Below are positions 23,749 to 35,808 of a stretch of DNA of 64,000 nucleotides, piece after piece (position 1 is the first letter of the stretch; every line of letters begins with the position of its first letter). Below the pieces are notes generated by a model, which saw only the letters and a list, made by a program, of their open reading frames with translations, was not told where the DNA came from and made no database searches. The stretch covers positions 26,628,298-26,692,297 of the forward strand of contig CM034603.1 in NCBI GenBank assembly GCA_020091685.1. The letters are read 5' to 3'. The position numbers and the translations under genes were made by a program. This DNA is from Lutjanus erythropterus. Taxonomy: Eukaryota; Chordata; Actinopteri; Lutjaniformes; Lutjanidae.

Positions 23749-23862
23749 TTAGTCACAGTGCCAAGGTAGCTCTTTGAATTCCTTGCTCTTTACCACACTG
23801 ATTGGCAGCATGTCGGTCTCCATCATTTGACACACAAACTGGGTGATGGCCTCAGACTGGCA
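23749..23862 (-). pseudogene. hAT/ZBED-like transposase fragment
   Basis: Read on the minus strand, the frame encodes SEAITQFVCQMMETDMLP directly followed by ISVVKSKEFKEL, then PWHCD and a stop. The pattern 'I-T-x(n)-M-x-x-x-D-x-x-P-I-S-V-V-x-x-x-x-F-x-x-L' is the conserved segment just after the BED zinc finger in hAT transposases and their ZBED-type domesticated relatives (family knowledge). In those proteins it precedes a proline/tyrosine-rich stretch that is not found here. Only about 35 residues are recognisable. The minus-strand frame stays open upstream to a Met at 23994, but that part looks hydrophobic and unrelated. Most likely this is a relic of an autonomous hAT element. A single exon of a domesticated gene is possible but has no supporting splice signals that I trust. 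Confidence 0.55.
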
Positions 23863-26129
23863 ACAAGGCAACCGGGTCCTTGCCCTAAATGTGGTACAGG
23901 ATACTGCTAGTACTATGACAAAACTGAAGAGAAGAAAACACACAACTTTACTTTGACTTTGTTGCCTTTCTGGAGGAAATATTCCGAGCCTCATGTCTTA
24001 CCTCAGACTGCTCGCCGGCACAGCCGTCAGCAAAGTGTTTGTGCATGCAAATTAACTAGACTAGCAGCACTAAACATCCCCATTTTGGTGACCTGTGCCT
24101 GGAAATGTCCCCGTTTTTATTTAAAGATATTTTACATCACAGAAAAGACAGAGCAGCAGAGCCCACCACCGCTTCTCTGCCTCAGAGATACATATTTAAA
24201 TACACTCTATCGAACCACTATAATCTGACCATTTTCTGTGTTCCCAAGTTTAACACTCACCATGGTACTGTAAACTATGATTTTCTGACACGGTTAACAA
24301 AGTTACTTACTTAGTTCCCAATTTTATCAGTCGGTCTGCACCCTAGTTTATGACCATGGTCAAGATACATAAAACCAGAAATGTCCCCCTTTATTATTTC
24401 CTAGATAATAACATATAATATTTAATGATGTATTGACCACTGAACTGGAAATGTTCTTGGTTTTCACCTCTGAAATCTGGCCACCTTATTGTAAACTGAC
24501 ATGCGTACCTGGTCAAAAATATTCTCCATTTCACACTTAACACCGCTGACATTAGGATTGGCCTGATTAGTGATGGCATCTTATATAAACAGTTGAAGGC
24601 AGAATCAACAAACCAGTTTTCCACCTCTTTTCAATGACTCTGACACCCGGCATCTCCATCCTCCATATGCCTGCTCACTAAACTCTGCTCTGTGTTCCAT
24701 AAGAGTAGTTAAGTCAGCTGCGTGTGTCTGTGTCTCACGGGCATGACAACTGCCTGAAGCATGTATTAATGATTTTTTTTCAACAATAGTCACGTAAATG
24801 CGAGGCTGATGCGCACTGAATAGATATATTTATCTATACTTTGCAACCTAGCGTGCTGCTTTCGCAGGACAAATCCCACAGACTCTCAGCGTCTGTTGAC
24901 CTCCAAGATCATTGTTAATGATAGACATAATCTACACTCATCATTTTTTCATCATAGAAAGGAGCCTGTTTGTTGATCCTCTTGACTCCACATGATTTCT
25001 TTTGTCTTCTCTCCACTCTCAATTTCTATCAGAGCCTATAGGACTGAATGGGAGCCTAGCAACAGCCCACATATTCAATATTACCTCGGCCCAGAGCCGG
25101 ACTGAACTGAATAGTTTATTATGTTATAAAATGCAAATGTTACTTTTTGTATTTGTAATGTGTCTGTTCAGAACATGATGGTTTATATCTGTAATTGTCT
25201 TTTTTTGAGCTGGTTTATAATTTAAACACTTAGTGATGTGACACTTGATATTGCTGACATTTTACTGACGTGTTTTCTCATCGCTCCCATATCTGCCACC
25301 TTCCAGTGTTCAGACTGTGCATTGGCGATCACAACTAACTACGACTGCACGGGATGAAAGCAGAAGTGGCTGTAAAACCCTGGTTGGCACAGGTTTATGT
25401 GATTTGAAAATGCATTTCTTACAAATTGAACCTTGAGGCAGGCATCGGGCATGATTAAATGTCAATTTAACAGCCAGGTGACATACGCCAAAATCACCAA
25501 ATGAGTGAAGCTGTGGTCTCTGCAAACTGCCGTGTTAAGTTTAGAAATTTGCAACAGATTGTTCAGATAGTCAAGACTTGTGAAAATCTAGGCAGCAATG
25601 CACCCATGACCAAGAAGTGGAAAATACAAGCAGTCTGCCAAAACCCCCTTCAGTCCAGGAACACATGCAGCCTTGGTATGGCTAAGCTATTAACATAAAC
25701 ATTGATAATGACTTCTCACTGAGAAACAGGGGCCCACAACGTGTTTTCCACAATAGCTACACCATCCAATTATCCACAGATGTTAACTTCACAGAATGCT
25801 GGTTCACCACATCTGTTTGTTGGTGGGAGATCTCATTATAACAAGCCTGTTTTAAACCCTAGCATCAAGCACTGCTTGGCACATTTTATTGCAGCGTGTT
25901 GAACATTTACAACAAACATTCCTGACTGCTGTAAAAGTTTGCATGTTAGACTTGATGACTTCCAACAGTCAGTAAAATTCCCCTCATTGCTGCTGATTAC
26001 ACTCGACAGTTTCCATGTCGACCTTTCCTCCGTGCAGTATCATCCAGCCTTCAATAGTCACAGTGATACAATTTATAAAATGGAATATTTTTGTCGAAAG
26101 ATGTGAGGCTGAAATCCAGCAGTGTCTGT
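23863..26129. other. Unique non-coding sequence, no gene seen
   Basis: Several small open frames (up to 91 codons), none recognisable. No repeat ends identified. Confidence 0.5.
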
Positions 26130-26137
26130 AAATAAAT

Positions 26138-26424
26138 TAGGGCTGCAACTGACAATTGCATTTCATTATTGATTTTTTTTTAATTACTCGATTAATTCAC
26201 TACTTGCCATAACCCAAGGTCATATCTCAAATTGCTTGTTTTTCCCCCTAAAATATTCAGTTTACAAGCATAAACAGAGACGAGCAGCAAATCCTCACAC
26301 TGGACAAGCTGGAACCACAGAATGCTTGGCAGTTTTGTTTGATAATTGACTTAAACACTTAATCAATTATCAAAATTGCCGCAAGTTAATTTTCTGTTGA
26401 TCCCAACCACTCATTTCAGCTCTA
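26138..26424 (+). mobile_element. hAT-like MITE with GGGCTGCAAC terminus
   Basis: It starts TAGGGCTGCAACTGACAA and ends ATTTCAGCTCTA. Flanking 8-mers AAATAAAT (26130-26137) and AAATAAAC (26425-26432) match at 7 of 8 positions. Interior landmarks (AATATTCAGTTTACAAGCAT, GCAGCAAATCCTCACACTGG) match a common fish repeat subfamily. That subfamily differs internally from the copy at 10299-10646 but shares its termini and ATTAATC-type subterminal repeats. No coding capacity. Confidence 0.82.
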
Positions 26425-26432
26425 AAATAAAC

Positions 26433-28016
26433 AAATTTCCATTATAGTCCACATCAAATTAAACAGATAATCTTAACACTAATGCATTATGGCATGTGAG
26501 GAACAGCAACTTGTTTTTAAATCTCTTTGAAAAATGTGCATGAGTTCTTCAAAGCTAGGTAACATGAGCTTTCATATGGAACAATGAACCAGATCAATGA
26601 GCTATAAGACGACAAAAGCTGCAGGTAGTTGCTCAAGAATAATTTTAGTTTACAATAATTTGGGTCTTTGATAATCATTTCCATCATTTGGAAATGATGG
26701 AAATGAGATTTCAGCAGTCTTTCAAGTTTATTACAAGCCACACTGTGTGACATGGATGTAATAAACAACATCAGGTTTAATATATGTTGACTGTACGATG
26801 ATCACACATATTGAATTATAGGCTGTGTTGCAAGTCAATATACAACAGCTCATCATCAGCATGCATCATCCATCTAAGTCACTATAGAGGTAAACAACGC
26901 AGCTAAGCAAGAACTGAGCTCTTGCATTAGTGGTATTAATGTGTAAGGAAAAAATGCAAAAAGGAAAGTGAACCTGGTCATGGCTAAGGAAAAGAAGCCA
27001 ACTTGAGATGCTAATTTTGCAAAGACAGCTTGAGGTAACATTAAGTATTTGTAATATGCTAAGTATGCTAACATAGCATGCATAAACGTATGTTGCATAC
27101 CTGTTGGTTTGTTAGTAGATGTAGGTTGTGGCAGCAGTCACATTGTGAGATGGTTATCCTAAATTTCTGACACTGTCAGACTTTAATTCCAGGTTATCTT
27201 TGGTTGGTCTTTAAACCTCTGTCTCACAGTGCAACGTAGGACCACTGTTTTGAAGCCACGACCAAAGATATAATCATGTTTTTTTTTTTTATGTTGGTCA
27301 TCTTTCAATGGAGACAGCCCAAAATTGCACCGTGTATGCCCGGCTTTAGTCACACCACACAACTTTGTGTCTTGTAGCTGAGAATCTTTGCTCTCCTTTC
27401 TCCTCTCCTCGACTCCTCTCTTCTCCCAGCCTGCGTCTGCTGTCATAGGCTGCAGCTCGTTGCCCGGCTCCCTGACCTGTCCCTGACATGACCAGGAATT
27501 AAACCTGCTGCTGATATTATGGGTGTCTGTGAGGCATCAGCAAGTTCTCTGTGAGCTCTCAGATCGTGTCTCTGACCAGTTCACGCATAGCATTCCAGTG
27601 TTGATTTGCGATTTGCCTCTGACCTCGGGGCTTTTGCCTGCAATCTCTGAAAAAAACTATTGGTGATAGGACTGTGATGGTATGGATTTTTTCTTACTGC
27701 TGTGACAAAGCAACATACTCCCGCAAGATTGCAGTTTACCATGACTGCCATGATATTTATGTCTAATTGGATTTATTGAAGCATACTGTTTTAAGCACAG
27801 CAAAGTTCTTAAGCTAAGCTAAGAAAAAAGAGCATTGAGTAATGTGTGTGTGGTGTGAAGTGAATAAAAGACAGCAGCAGACTGAGAGGGGATGCCCATA
27901 CTGGAGCATTAAGTTGTCAATCGGGCAGTAACTATATAGTGTGTCATTTAATAAATGCTTCGGCTTCTCAAGATCGCAGAAAGTCTTGTCTTATATTTAC
28001 CAGCTGCTGGAAAAAT
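26433..28016. other. Non-coding sequence, no gene seen
   Basis: Contains the palindrome at 26675-26706 (separate entry). Around 27665-27790 (GACTGTGATGGTATGGA, TTTACCATGACTGCCATGAT) and 28380-28440 there are motifs like those in fish hAT repeats, but I cannot pair ends convincingly. Confidence 0.4.
26675..26706. repeat. 32-bp near-perfect palindrome
   Basis: Two 15-bp arms (TCATTTCCATCATTT and its exact complement) are separated only by GG. It would form a tight hairpin or cruciform. No neighbouring element explains it. Confidence 0.9.
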
Positions 28017-28279
28017 GACAGGATTAGCCCTGAAGTAAACTGAGCAGGAAAGGCTAATGCTAATGCTAAGGCTAGGATTGTTGTATTATGCCAGTGCAAT
28101 CATATCCCTTTCAGAAGCTTTGCAGACCAACACCGAATGGCTTCTGGAGTCATTTATCCTTTTTTTTTTTACCATATTGAAAACAGTTGTTGTTGTTTGC
28201 ACGTTGTTAGACATCCACAGCCAATCCCAGGATTCCTTGGGTTGAGTCTGTCAACCAATCAGAGGCTGTGTTCCTCACT
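28017..28279 (+). repeat. Interspersed repeat shared with 39900-40250
   Basis: Blocks shared in the same order with the 39.9-kb locus include AGCCCTGAAGTAAACTGAGC, ATCATATCCCTTTCAGAA, CACGTTGTTAG, CCTTGGGTTGAGTCTGTCAA and CCAATCAGAGGCTGTG. This copy lacks the terminal inverted repeats seen at 39782-40501, so it is a fragment or a differently bounded member. Confidence 0.55.
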
Positions 28280-31200
28280 TGTGTGTGACTGAGCTGATCC
28301 ACAAGTGTTTTAATAGGTCAGTGTGCTGATCTGAACATGACTTAACCCTTCAAAATATCAAAAAAATGTGGTGATGACAGTTATAACCTCAACCCCATGG
28401 TAGGCATCAAATGACTGTGGTATTGTGGTAACGCAGCTTTAGTCATGGCTCTTGTTGGCGAATGGAGAATCAGGGCTACAGTCCTGTAATGTGAGCTCAG
28501 CATCAGACAGGGCAAAAGTAAAAACATACAGGTTGTAAACATGCCTAAAACGTAAGCAGTTTATCTAAACCGGTGTTTATGTAGGTAAAAATCCTTCACT
28601 ACACACAACATACATGTGTTTGAAATGAATATGAACCAGGAAACCTGCCTGTAACCAGTGATGGATGTTTATAATTGACAGTTCAGGTTATAATTTTGAT
28701 GTTCTCACATGCAAATAAGTTTAATTTGAGGGTTTATTTAAAAATGCCTGCACTCTGTCTTCACCTGCAAACTTTTTTTTTTGTATAGATGTTGCCACAC
28801 TTCCTGATCTCAGCTCGGTGACCAAAACTCTGAAAATAAAACCTATGTTGTAAAAAACTATAATCATCCTTTTGTCTGTGGGATCACCAGAGCAGGTTTG
28901 GTATTCCTCTCTCATTACAGTGATTCTTTTGATTCAAAATTAATGTAAAAAAGTGTCCTGATGGAGCATTAATTGGTATTCAGGAAAAGCCAAAAGCAAC
29001 TCACAGAAAGTGGAATTCCCCGCTGGAATATTTTCTCCTTCCCTTCACAGAGTCACCCCTTGAAAAAGAAGACGGGGTTGCCTGTCCCCTGTGGAGAATG
29101 TTCAGCACCATGGTGTCTTTGAAAATATACCTCTCACCCAAATTACAGAAATTGCAAAGTAGACATTTCGACACGTCAAGGACACAGTGGGAACATGTGT
29201 GTGAAACCTCTTTTATTTCATTATATCATCAGGACATGTGATGTCAAGCAGAGATCCCATGCTGATAATATAATTGTCTCCTTGTATGGCAGAAGCAAAA
29301 GCATGACACGGTGCTCCCTGTGAGAAAGACGAGGAAATTGAAAAGGAGCAGAAAAACCATGTTGATGCGCACACTTGCATACATTTGTGACAAGTTACAG
29401 CGTTAGCGAGTAATTACTGCGTGTCTACAACCCAAAGGAAGCTCGAGTGAACAGTGAAACAAGAGTTGTACTCATTTTCAGCCAGTGTAGCTAATGTCAG
29501 TGTAATTTTAAAAGACCTCTCAACTTCTTAGAGTGCAGATACTACAAACTGGGCCTTAGAGAGCGCCACGCTGCATTTTACACTCCAATCTTGAATCAAA
29601 ACAGAGGCCCCCTCAGGTTCACAGCATAAATCACTGTTGAGTTGCAGGTTTGTGATGAATTTACATACACGGTTTGCAAACGGTGCCCTCTATAAGGATC
29701 TTGTAGGCATGGAGGCAGCGAAAACATGACCTTTAAAAGCTGCTTTGTTGAGCAGTCCATTCTTGCACACACTGCAGTACCCAGTCTCTGTGTCCCCTGT
29801 AGAATTAGGTTGATTGAGCATGGCCTAAATTGGATCAACCATATCTTGCATGCTGGAGCCCAGGGCCCGTTAAATCGCCTGGAATATGAGGTGGCCAAAT
29901 ACTTGGCTATTACGATGGCGGGACGGTTTCCAATCCAAAGCCTGGGAGAGTTATAAACCCATGGGTCTCTGTGAATGACTGCTGTCATAGCACATTGCTC
30001 ATTTTAAGAGTGCTGTCTGTTTACAAATCACACTTGAGAGCTCATGAACGTGCATGTGCCAAATCTACATGCAGCCTGCTGTCATTGTGTAGTTTTATTG
30101 TTTTATATTATTATCAAATTTACTGTAAAAAAGTTTTGAATTTTTCCAGCAAGGTTGTATGATGTAGTAGAAGCAGGAGGAGTACTGGTGTAGGAAGCTG
30201 AGCCACTTAAAAAAGTCGCACCTAAAAAAACAATCCGCATCAAGCCAAGCTGCACATGTGTTTGGAAAAGTGTGTCTACCTGGGTGTCATGTTTACATCG
30301 CTGCCAACTGGAGCTGAAGCTGATAAATACGGATAAAGTCTATTATAGAGTCATTTGCATCGGGAATGAATGCTGGTTGCAGTCTTTCCCATTAAAAGCC
30401 AGATGTTAGTGGCCGTTAGTGGGTTTTTTGTCTAATGTAAAAGGCACTTCAGTGTCCTCCATGAGCAGTCCTATTACTTCTACAAACTTTGGGTGTACTG
30501 ACTGCTATCTACTGTAGGTAATACACTGACTCTCAATACAACCCCAATTTGAAAAATCTGAACTATCCCTTTAAAGTCCTTTCTCACAAATAAATAGTTC
30601 CACAAATAAAGCTCGCCATACTGGTAAAATTAGCTAAATTTTGCGTCTGCTTGTGAGATTTAACAATTTACTCATCTCATTAGTATCGGACATCCACGGG
30701 GCAAGTGTAGATGGACGGTGGTTGTATCAAAAGCTCTCAGCCTAACCGCCCTCAAGAGTCACATTACATGAAAGAGAGCCAAATTTACAATCTTACTTTG
30801 GTGCTGCACTAACAACTGTCTGCACCAATAAAAAGAGACTCCTACCCTCCCTAAATGTAACTGCTGTAGAAGCTATTAGTATCAATCAGATCTCAGTGGA
30901 GAAGGCCATTTGAGGGAAAATGAGGCTCAAATCAGCTCTGCAAAATAAAATTGATGTGAAATATTAAGATTTATCGCTGCTCTTCAAACCCCTCCCCGTC
31001 TCGTTTCTCCAACTCCTTTCCCAAGTGTCCCCCTGTACGGCGTGCGAGGCCTGGGTTGGGCAGACAGTTGCACAGCTGGGGGCTAATGCAGAGAGGGATG
31101 GCTGATGATCCAGGCTGCAGATGGAAATGTGCCATGGGAGATTAATCCCCAGCACAGTCAGAGGGCTCCTGAGATTTTAATTATGCCCCAAAAAAGGAGA

Positions 31201-33454
31201 GAAACAAGGAAAAAAAAAGTGTGAAATGCTGTCAGATTAATAATTTATTAGCAACAACAGAGGAATGTTTTTTATTTCAGCTGAGGGGCCGTCATTTCCC
31301 AGCTGCACAGAACTTCTGTCAGACCCGTCCTCACTGTGAGGGTTGACTGGTCAGGGGTTATGGTGGCATGCAGTATATTAGTCATGGGGGAGAGGGAGGT
31401 GAAAAAAAAAAGCATCATAGGAGAAAGTGATTTGGTGTTGGTGATGTATTAGGAGGTATTAGGAAGTAATGGCTGCACATGACAACCTTTTTTTTTCAGG
31501 TTAACAGACAATAATACCCCTGTCTCCCAATGAGTGACTGGATTTCTAAAAAAATGACATTTTATAACCTGTTGGTAGACAGACAATTACCTAACATGAT
31601 ATACTGAAGACTACAAGCGATTTTGAAAGAGATTAATGTCGACCATGTTTGATCCCACTTTGTTGAGCTTTGGATCATTAAGGAAATATGGAGCCTTGAG
31701 ACACCTGTGCAGACTACTTCTGATTAATAATGTTAGACAAAAAACTGTAAAACCTCCTCCTTTAGCTGACATTAGCTACTATTCAACCTGTCATGTAAAA
31801 TAGAAATAGTCAACTGTTTTGCGTTAACTTATTACTGTGATGTAATGTTGATCGGACAGAGTAATGGCTATATAATAATGACACCATCCACGTTTAGACT
31901 TGTTCCCTATAATCTTCACTTTCATCGTGCAAATAAGTCTGAAAAAGTAGATCCTACCAAAGCCTCCAACACAGTCTCCATAATTCCTGACTGGGAAAGA
32001 GGCTGAAAAAAGACAAAGACAATTAATAACCTTGCAAAAACAAAAACAAAACTGACCCCATATTACCTAGATGCCAAATCGCTCAGAGCTACTATCACAT
32101 GACCTCTGTGTTTGGTGAAATATGGTCCTTAATTTGCACTGGAATTTCAGCTCTAAATTAGGAACATGGCAGATTCACACAGGATTAAGGCCAAAGACAA
32201 CCTCCAGCTAGAGGTCCCCAGGTAATACTAGTCCTGTGCAATTAAGGCTTTAGATTTAAATTGAGGAGAGAACCAGAGTAACTTTTGGTCTAACAAAGTG
32301 ACAAATATGCTGTAATGATGTTTATCAAATAGCAAACATCTGTATGTAATGGTGCATAATATGATTTGCAATGCAAAATTTCATATTATGACTGTATGCG
32401 AGTGTCTAATCATATTCATACTAATTGTTTCCACTATATGGTGTCTGATTACATGTTATTAAAATTAAATGCAAAATCATTCAGATCGGAAAACACCATG
32501 TGCGGCACATCCCTTCCACTTGTGTGCTGTTTGGGGACAGGTTCGGGAAAGTTTATTGCATCTCCACGAGGAATAAACGCATGAATAAGTGCTATTTTTA
32601 CTTCAGTAATTTGTAATATTGGAAAGAGGCTTTCAAGTACAAATGAGCTCATTTGTTTTCCCATTGAAAAGTCACACAAACTGCTGCTTACAGAAATAAT
32701 CTTTGCATGCCTCTAGTCTTTGTGAAGCTATTTGAACCCATTTAGTTATATCTATTTGGTCAATTACCGATAACAATTATCTTTATTGTGTTAATAAACC
32801 ATCACAATTTAGTCGATATGTATGGGAGATGATCCTCATTGTACAGTATGTGAGTTGACTGCTGAACAGCCTTCTGCATGATTTATTCCAAAGGGCAATC
32901 GTGGCAATAATGGTGTAATGGACTGAAGACAAATAGACAAATAATGAGACAAATAAATCAATAAATAAGAAATGGGCATGAAATGAGCCCATACACACAT
33001 AATTACAGACACGCACAGACGCGCGCACACAGACCGGGTAAAGAAAACCAGGACTTTGGGGTTGGAGCTGGCAGGCTGCCCCGTCCTGCATTCAGCAGTG
33101 TGACGTGCAGACTGACAAAGAGAGACAAAAGGTGGGGCTGTTTAGCCTGTCTGACTCATGCAATTACACATCTCTGCCTAATGGGGGCCACCATTATTCG
33201 ACATGAAAAGAGGGGTGAGACATAAGGAGCAGTGTTGGCCTTTGGGATTCCGTGTGGATAAGTCATCCTCACCGTCATCCTCCTCAACAAAGAATATGTT
33301 TATTTAAGTTCAGTCACAGTTTTATGAGAAAACTGTGAACAACAACACCTTTTTACTTTCAGTCGTGGGAAAGAAAAACAACTTTTGATTCAAAGTTTGA
33401 CAGTGGAAAAAAGATCTAAATTCACTGTGTACTGTGATGGTTTGGATGTGTTAC
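28280..33454. other. Long stretch without recognisable gene; candidate conserved blocks
   Basis: Mostly unique sequence. Two sub-blocks, about 29600-29960 and 30900-31340, have balanced composition and no repeat hallmarks. The second carries homeodomain-like motifs such as GGGAGATTAATCCCC and GATTAATAATTTATTAG. Minus-strand frames of up to 130 codons here have no domain signature. No repeat ends identified. Confidence 0.4.
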
Positions 33455-33462
33455 CTTTCTAA

Positions 33463-33757
33463 CAGAGGTGGTAGGTAATAAAATACAAATACTTCATTAC
33501 TGTACTTCAATATAGTCTTACAGGTATCTGTATTTTAGTTGAGTATTTTTTTGACAACTTTTTTACTTTTACTCCCTACATTTTAACACAACTATCTATC
33601 CTGGTACTTTAGTTTTAATCATGGTTTCTGCAGACTTCAAAAAATTAATGACATTTTATGACCTTTTTAAGATGAATGTGGTTACTTAAGATAATTATCA
33701 GACCTCGACCTTACACTTCTACTTCAGTAAAGAATGTGTGCACTTTTGCCACCTCTG
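33463..33757 (+). mobile_element. hAT-like MITE with CAGAGGTGG ends
   Basis: It starts CAGAGGTGGTAGGTAATA and ends TTTTGCCACCTCTG. The interior is rich in 'tacttt' and 'tactgtactt' strings, as in a common fish repeat with these termini. Flanking 8-mers CTTTCTAA (33455-33462) and GTTTCTAA (33758-33765) match at 7 of 8 positions. No coding capacity. Confidence 0.82.
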
Positions 33758-33765
33758 GTTTCTAA

Positions 33766-34759
33766 ATGCTGAGGATAAAAGTCAGAGAGACTGAAAAGAA
33801 ACTATCTGTTTTATCGCACAAGAAACTTCAAAATACCATGCAATCATACAATGATAAGAAGTATAAAAATCTATTTTTAATTTTCTTATTTGATGGAATG
33901 GAGCAAATTTGACTTAAGTGTATGCCTATCAATTCTAATTTAGCAGCTTGTTAGCATGAATGAGCAGCATCAGGCATTGTGAAACCGTGCATACATGTGT
34001 GAAAAAGGGGTGAACTACCAATTACAGTTTTAACGGACATCAAGTGGAGCTTTGTCTACCATGAAAATAACGATTTTTCACATTTTTGAGACTGCAACTG
34101 ACACTGACACTACTTTGCATAAAGGGTATCAAAGCAAAGCAGCAGGAAGCACGTCTTTGTCCCTCTTGCCTCGTCGATCCCTCTGATGTTACGTGTAAAG
34201 GTAGTAGTGGCTATTAATTTGCCCGGCTGGGATGATAAAAGGGCAGAGGACTCTGTCTGGTTAAAGTGAGGCTCCAGAATTTAAATTGGTTGAGGGGATA
34301 GGATCAGGAGCCAAGCGATTGGCTGGAGAGATAAGGTAAAGGACCACTAGATTGGATAGAATGAGGAGTCTGAGGTTGAGGCTGACAGAGGTGATGGAGT
34401 GTTGTGCTGTGTATGATGAAGGTGGATATGTCACCTGCCCTGGCTTCACTCTCCACAGTGGAAAAAACATCACTATGGTCAGTTCCTCCTCATTATTGGT
34501 TCTCGTAATTTTCCCGTCTCCCGTGGAAGGGTGCTGATAGGTCGGGAGGCGGTAAACAAAGACACAGTCGCCACTTGAACGCGTTGTCAGCTGAGGACCG
34601 CTGATTAGCACTTTGTTGTGCAAAAGATACACAAGGACAGCAATTATGGCGTCTCCATTTAATCTTCATTGACATCAGTGCTGTCGTGATGATCATTATT
34701 ATTACCCTCTTCATCATCGCCAACAAAGTCAGCTCATTGTGAAATATCACCAGTGAAAT
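33766..34759. other. Unique non-coding sequence, no gene seen
   Basis: Minus-strand frames of 110-123 codons overlap near 34261-34825 without recognisable motifs. No repeat ends. Confidence 0.5.
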
Positions 34760-34972
34760 ATACTCATGCAAAAATATAAACACAACACTTTTGTTTTTGC
34801 TCCCATTTTTCATGAGGTTTTTCATGAAGTTAACGATCTAAGACTTCTTCTCTGCACATAAAATGTTTGTATCTCATATATAGAGATGCTGATTTAACAG
34901 CGTGATTATGACACAGGTGTGACTTGGACAAGTCACAATAAAAGGATGTTATAAAATGTGCAGTTTTACCTC

Positions 34973-35022
34973 AAAAAAAGACGTTTATTAGGGACTAAAC
35001 TATAGCTATTTCACATAGGGCC
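34973..35022. repeat. Direct repeat, left copy, inside the transposon nest
   Basis: The sequence from CAAAAAAAGACGTTTATTAG through GCTATTTCACATAG recurs imperfectly at about 35558-35604. The left copy runs straight into the 35029 hAT end; the right one runs into the 35606 MITE. Confidence 0.6.
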
Positions 35023-35028
35023 ATAGAT

Positions 35029-35538
35029 TTGGGCTGGGTGATATGGATTATGAATAATACTGCCATATTTTCAGGCCATGCTGTGATTTACAGTATCTAA
35101 ATATCACACACAAATTCTCAAATGATGCAAATATATGATGGTCTTGTGGACTATGATGCATTGCTGTAGATGAAACTAACCAGCAGTAGTTAAAATTGGC
35201 TCCAACAGGAGCTATTAAGTGAATTTTGCTAAATACTTGCATGCTTTTACCTTGGTAAGGTTTAGACACCAGAACTTTTACTTGTAGTGGAGTATTTTTT
35301 ACAGTGGGTTTGGTATTAGGTGGTATGGACAAAATCAAATACTATATGTTTTGCAAAATACTTATGTATCGAGGTAAAGGCAAATAACAGAACAGCTAGA
35401 ACAGTCTGATAAGAAAACACGTAACTGTAATGCAGCCTTTAAAACCAGGAAAAGACAATACATATGCCACACCACAACATAGACGATATCTAGACCCATA
35501 TCACATTATCAATATAATATTGGTATATTGCCCAGCCA
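35029..35538. mobile_element. Nested hAT-like element, GGGCTGGGTGATAT ends
   Basis: The left end TTGGGCTGGGTGATATGG and the right end GGTATATTGCCCAGCC are inverted repeats of a well-known fish hAT terminus, followed by ATATCAC/GATAT-rich subterminal sequence. I could not identify the target duplication. No transposase. It sits within the Tc1/mariner-like remnant. Confidence 0.7.
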
Positions 35539-35605
35539 GTCAGAGGCAGACTAGGGCAAAAAAAAAGGTATTTATTAGACTGACATTTGGCTATTTCACA
35601 TAGAG

Positions 35606-35808
35606 AGGCATGTCTAACCTATTCCATAAAGGGCCACGTGGCTGCAGGTTTTCATTCTTAACAAGCCGGAGCATACCAGGCTACACCCATTTAATCAACT
35701 GATCTCAGTCTTCAAACAGACGATTAGTCGAATCTGGCGTGCTGTTGGGTGGTTAGAACAAAAATTTGCAGCCACTCCGCCCTTTGTGGAATAGTTTGGG
35801 CATGTCTG
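35606..35808. mobile_element. Nested palindromic hAT MITE
   Basis: The left arm AGGCATGTCTAACCTATTCC with ATAAAGGGCC and the right arm GGCATGTCTG with CCCTTTGTGGAATAGTTTGG are inverted copies. Flanking 8-mers ACATAGAG (35598-35605) and ACACAGAG (35809-35816) match at 7 of 8 positions. The 203-bp length equals that of the 8094-8296 MITE by coincidence; the sequences differ. Confidence 0.78.
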
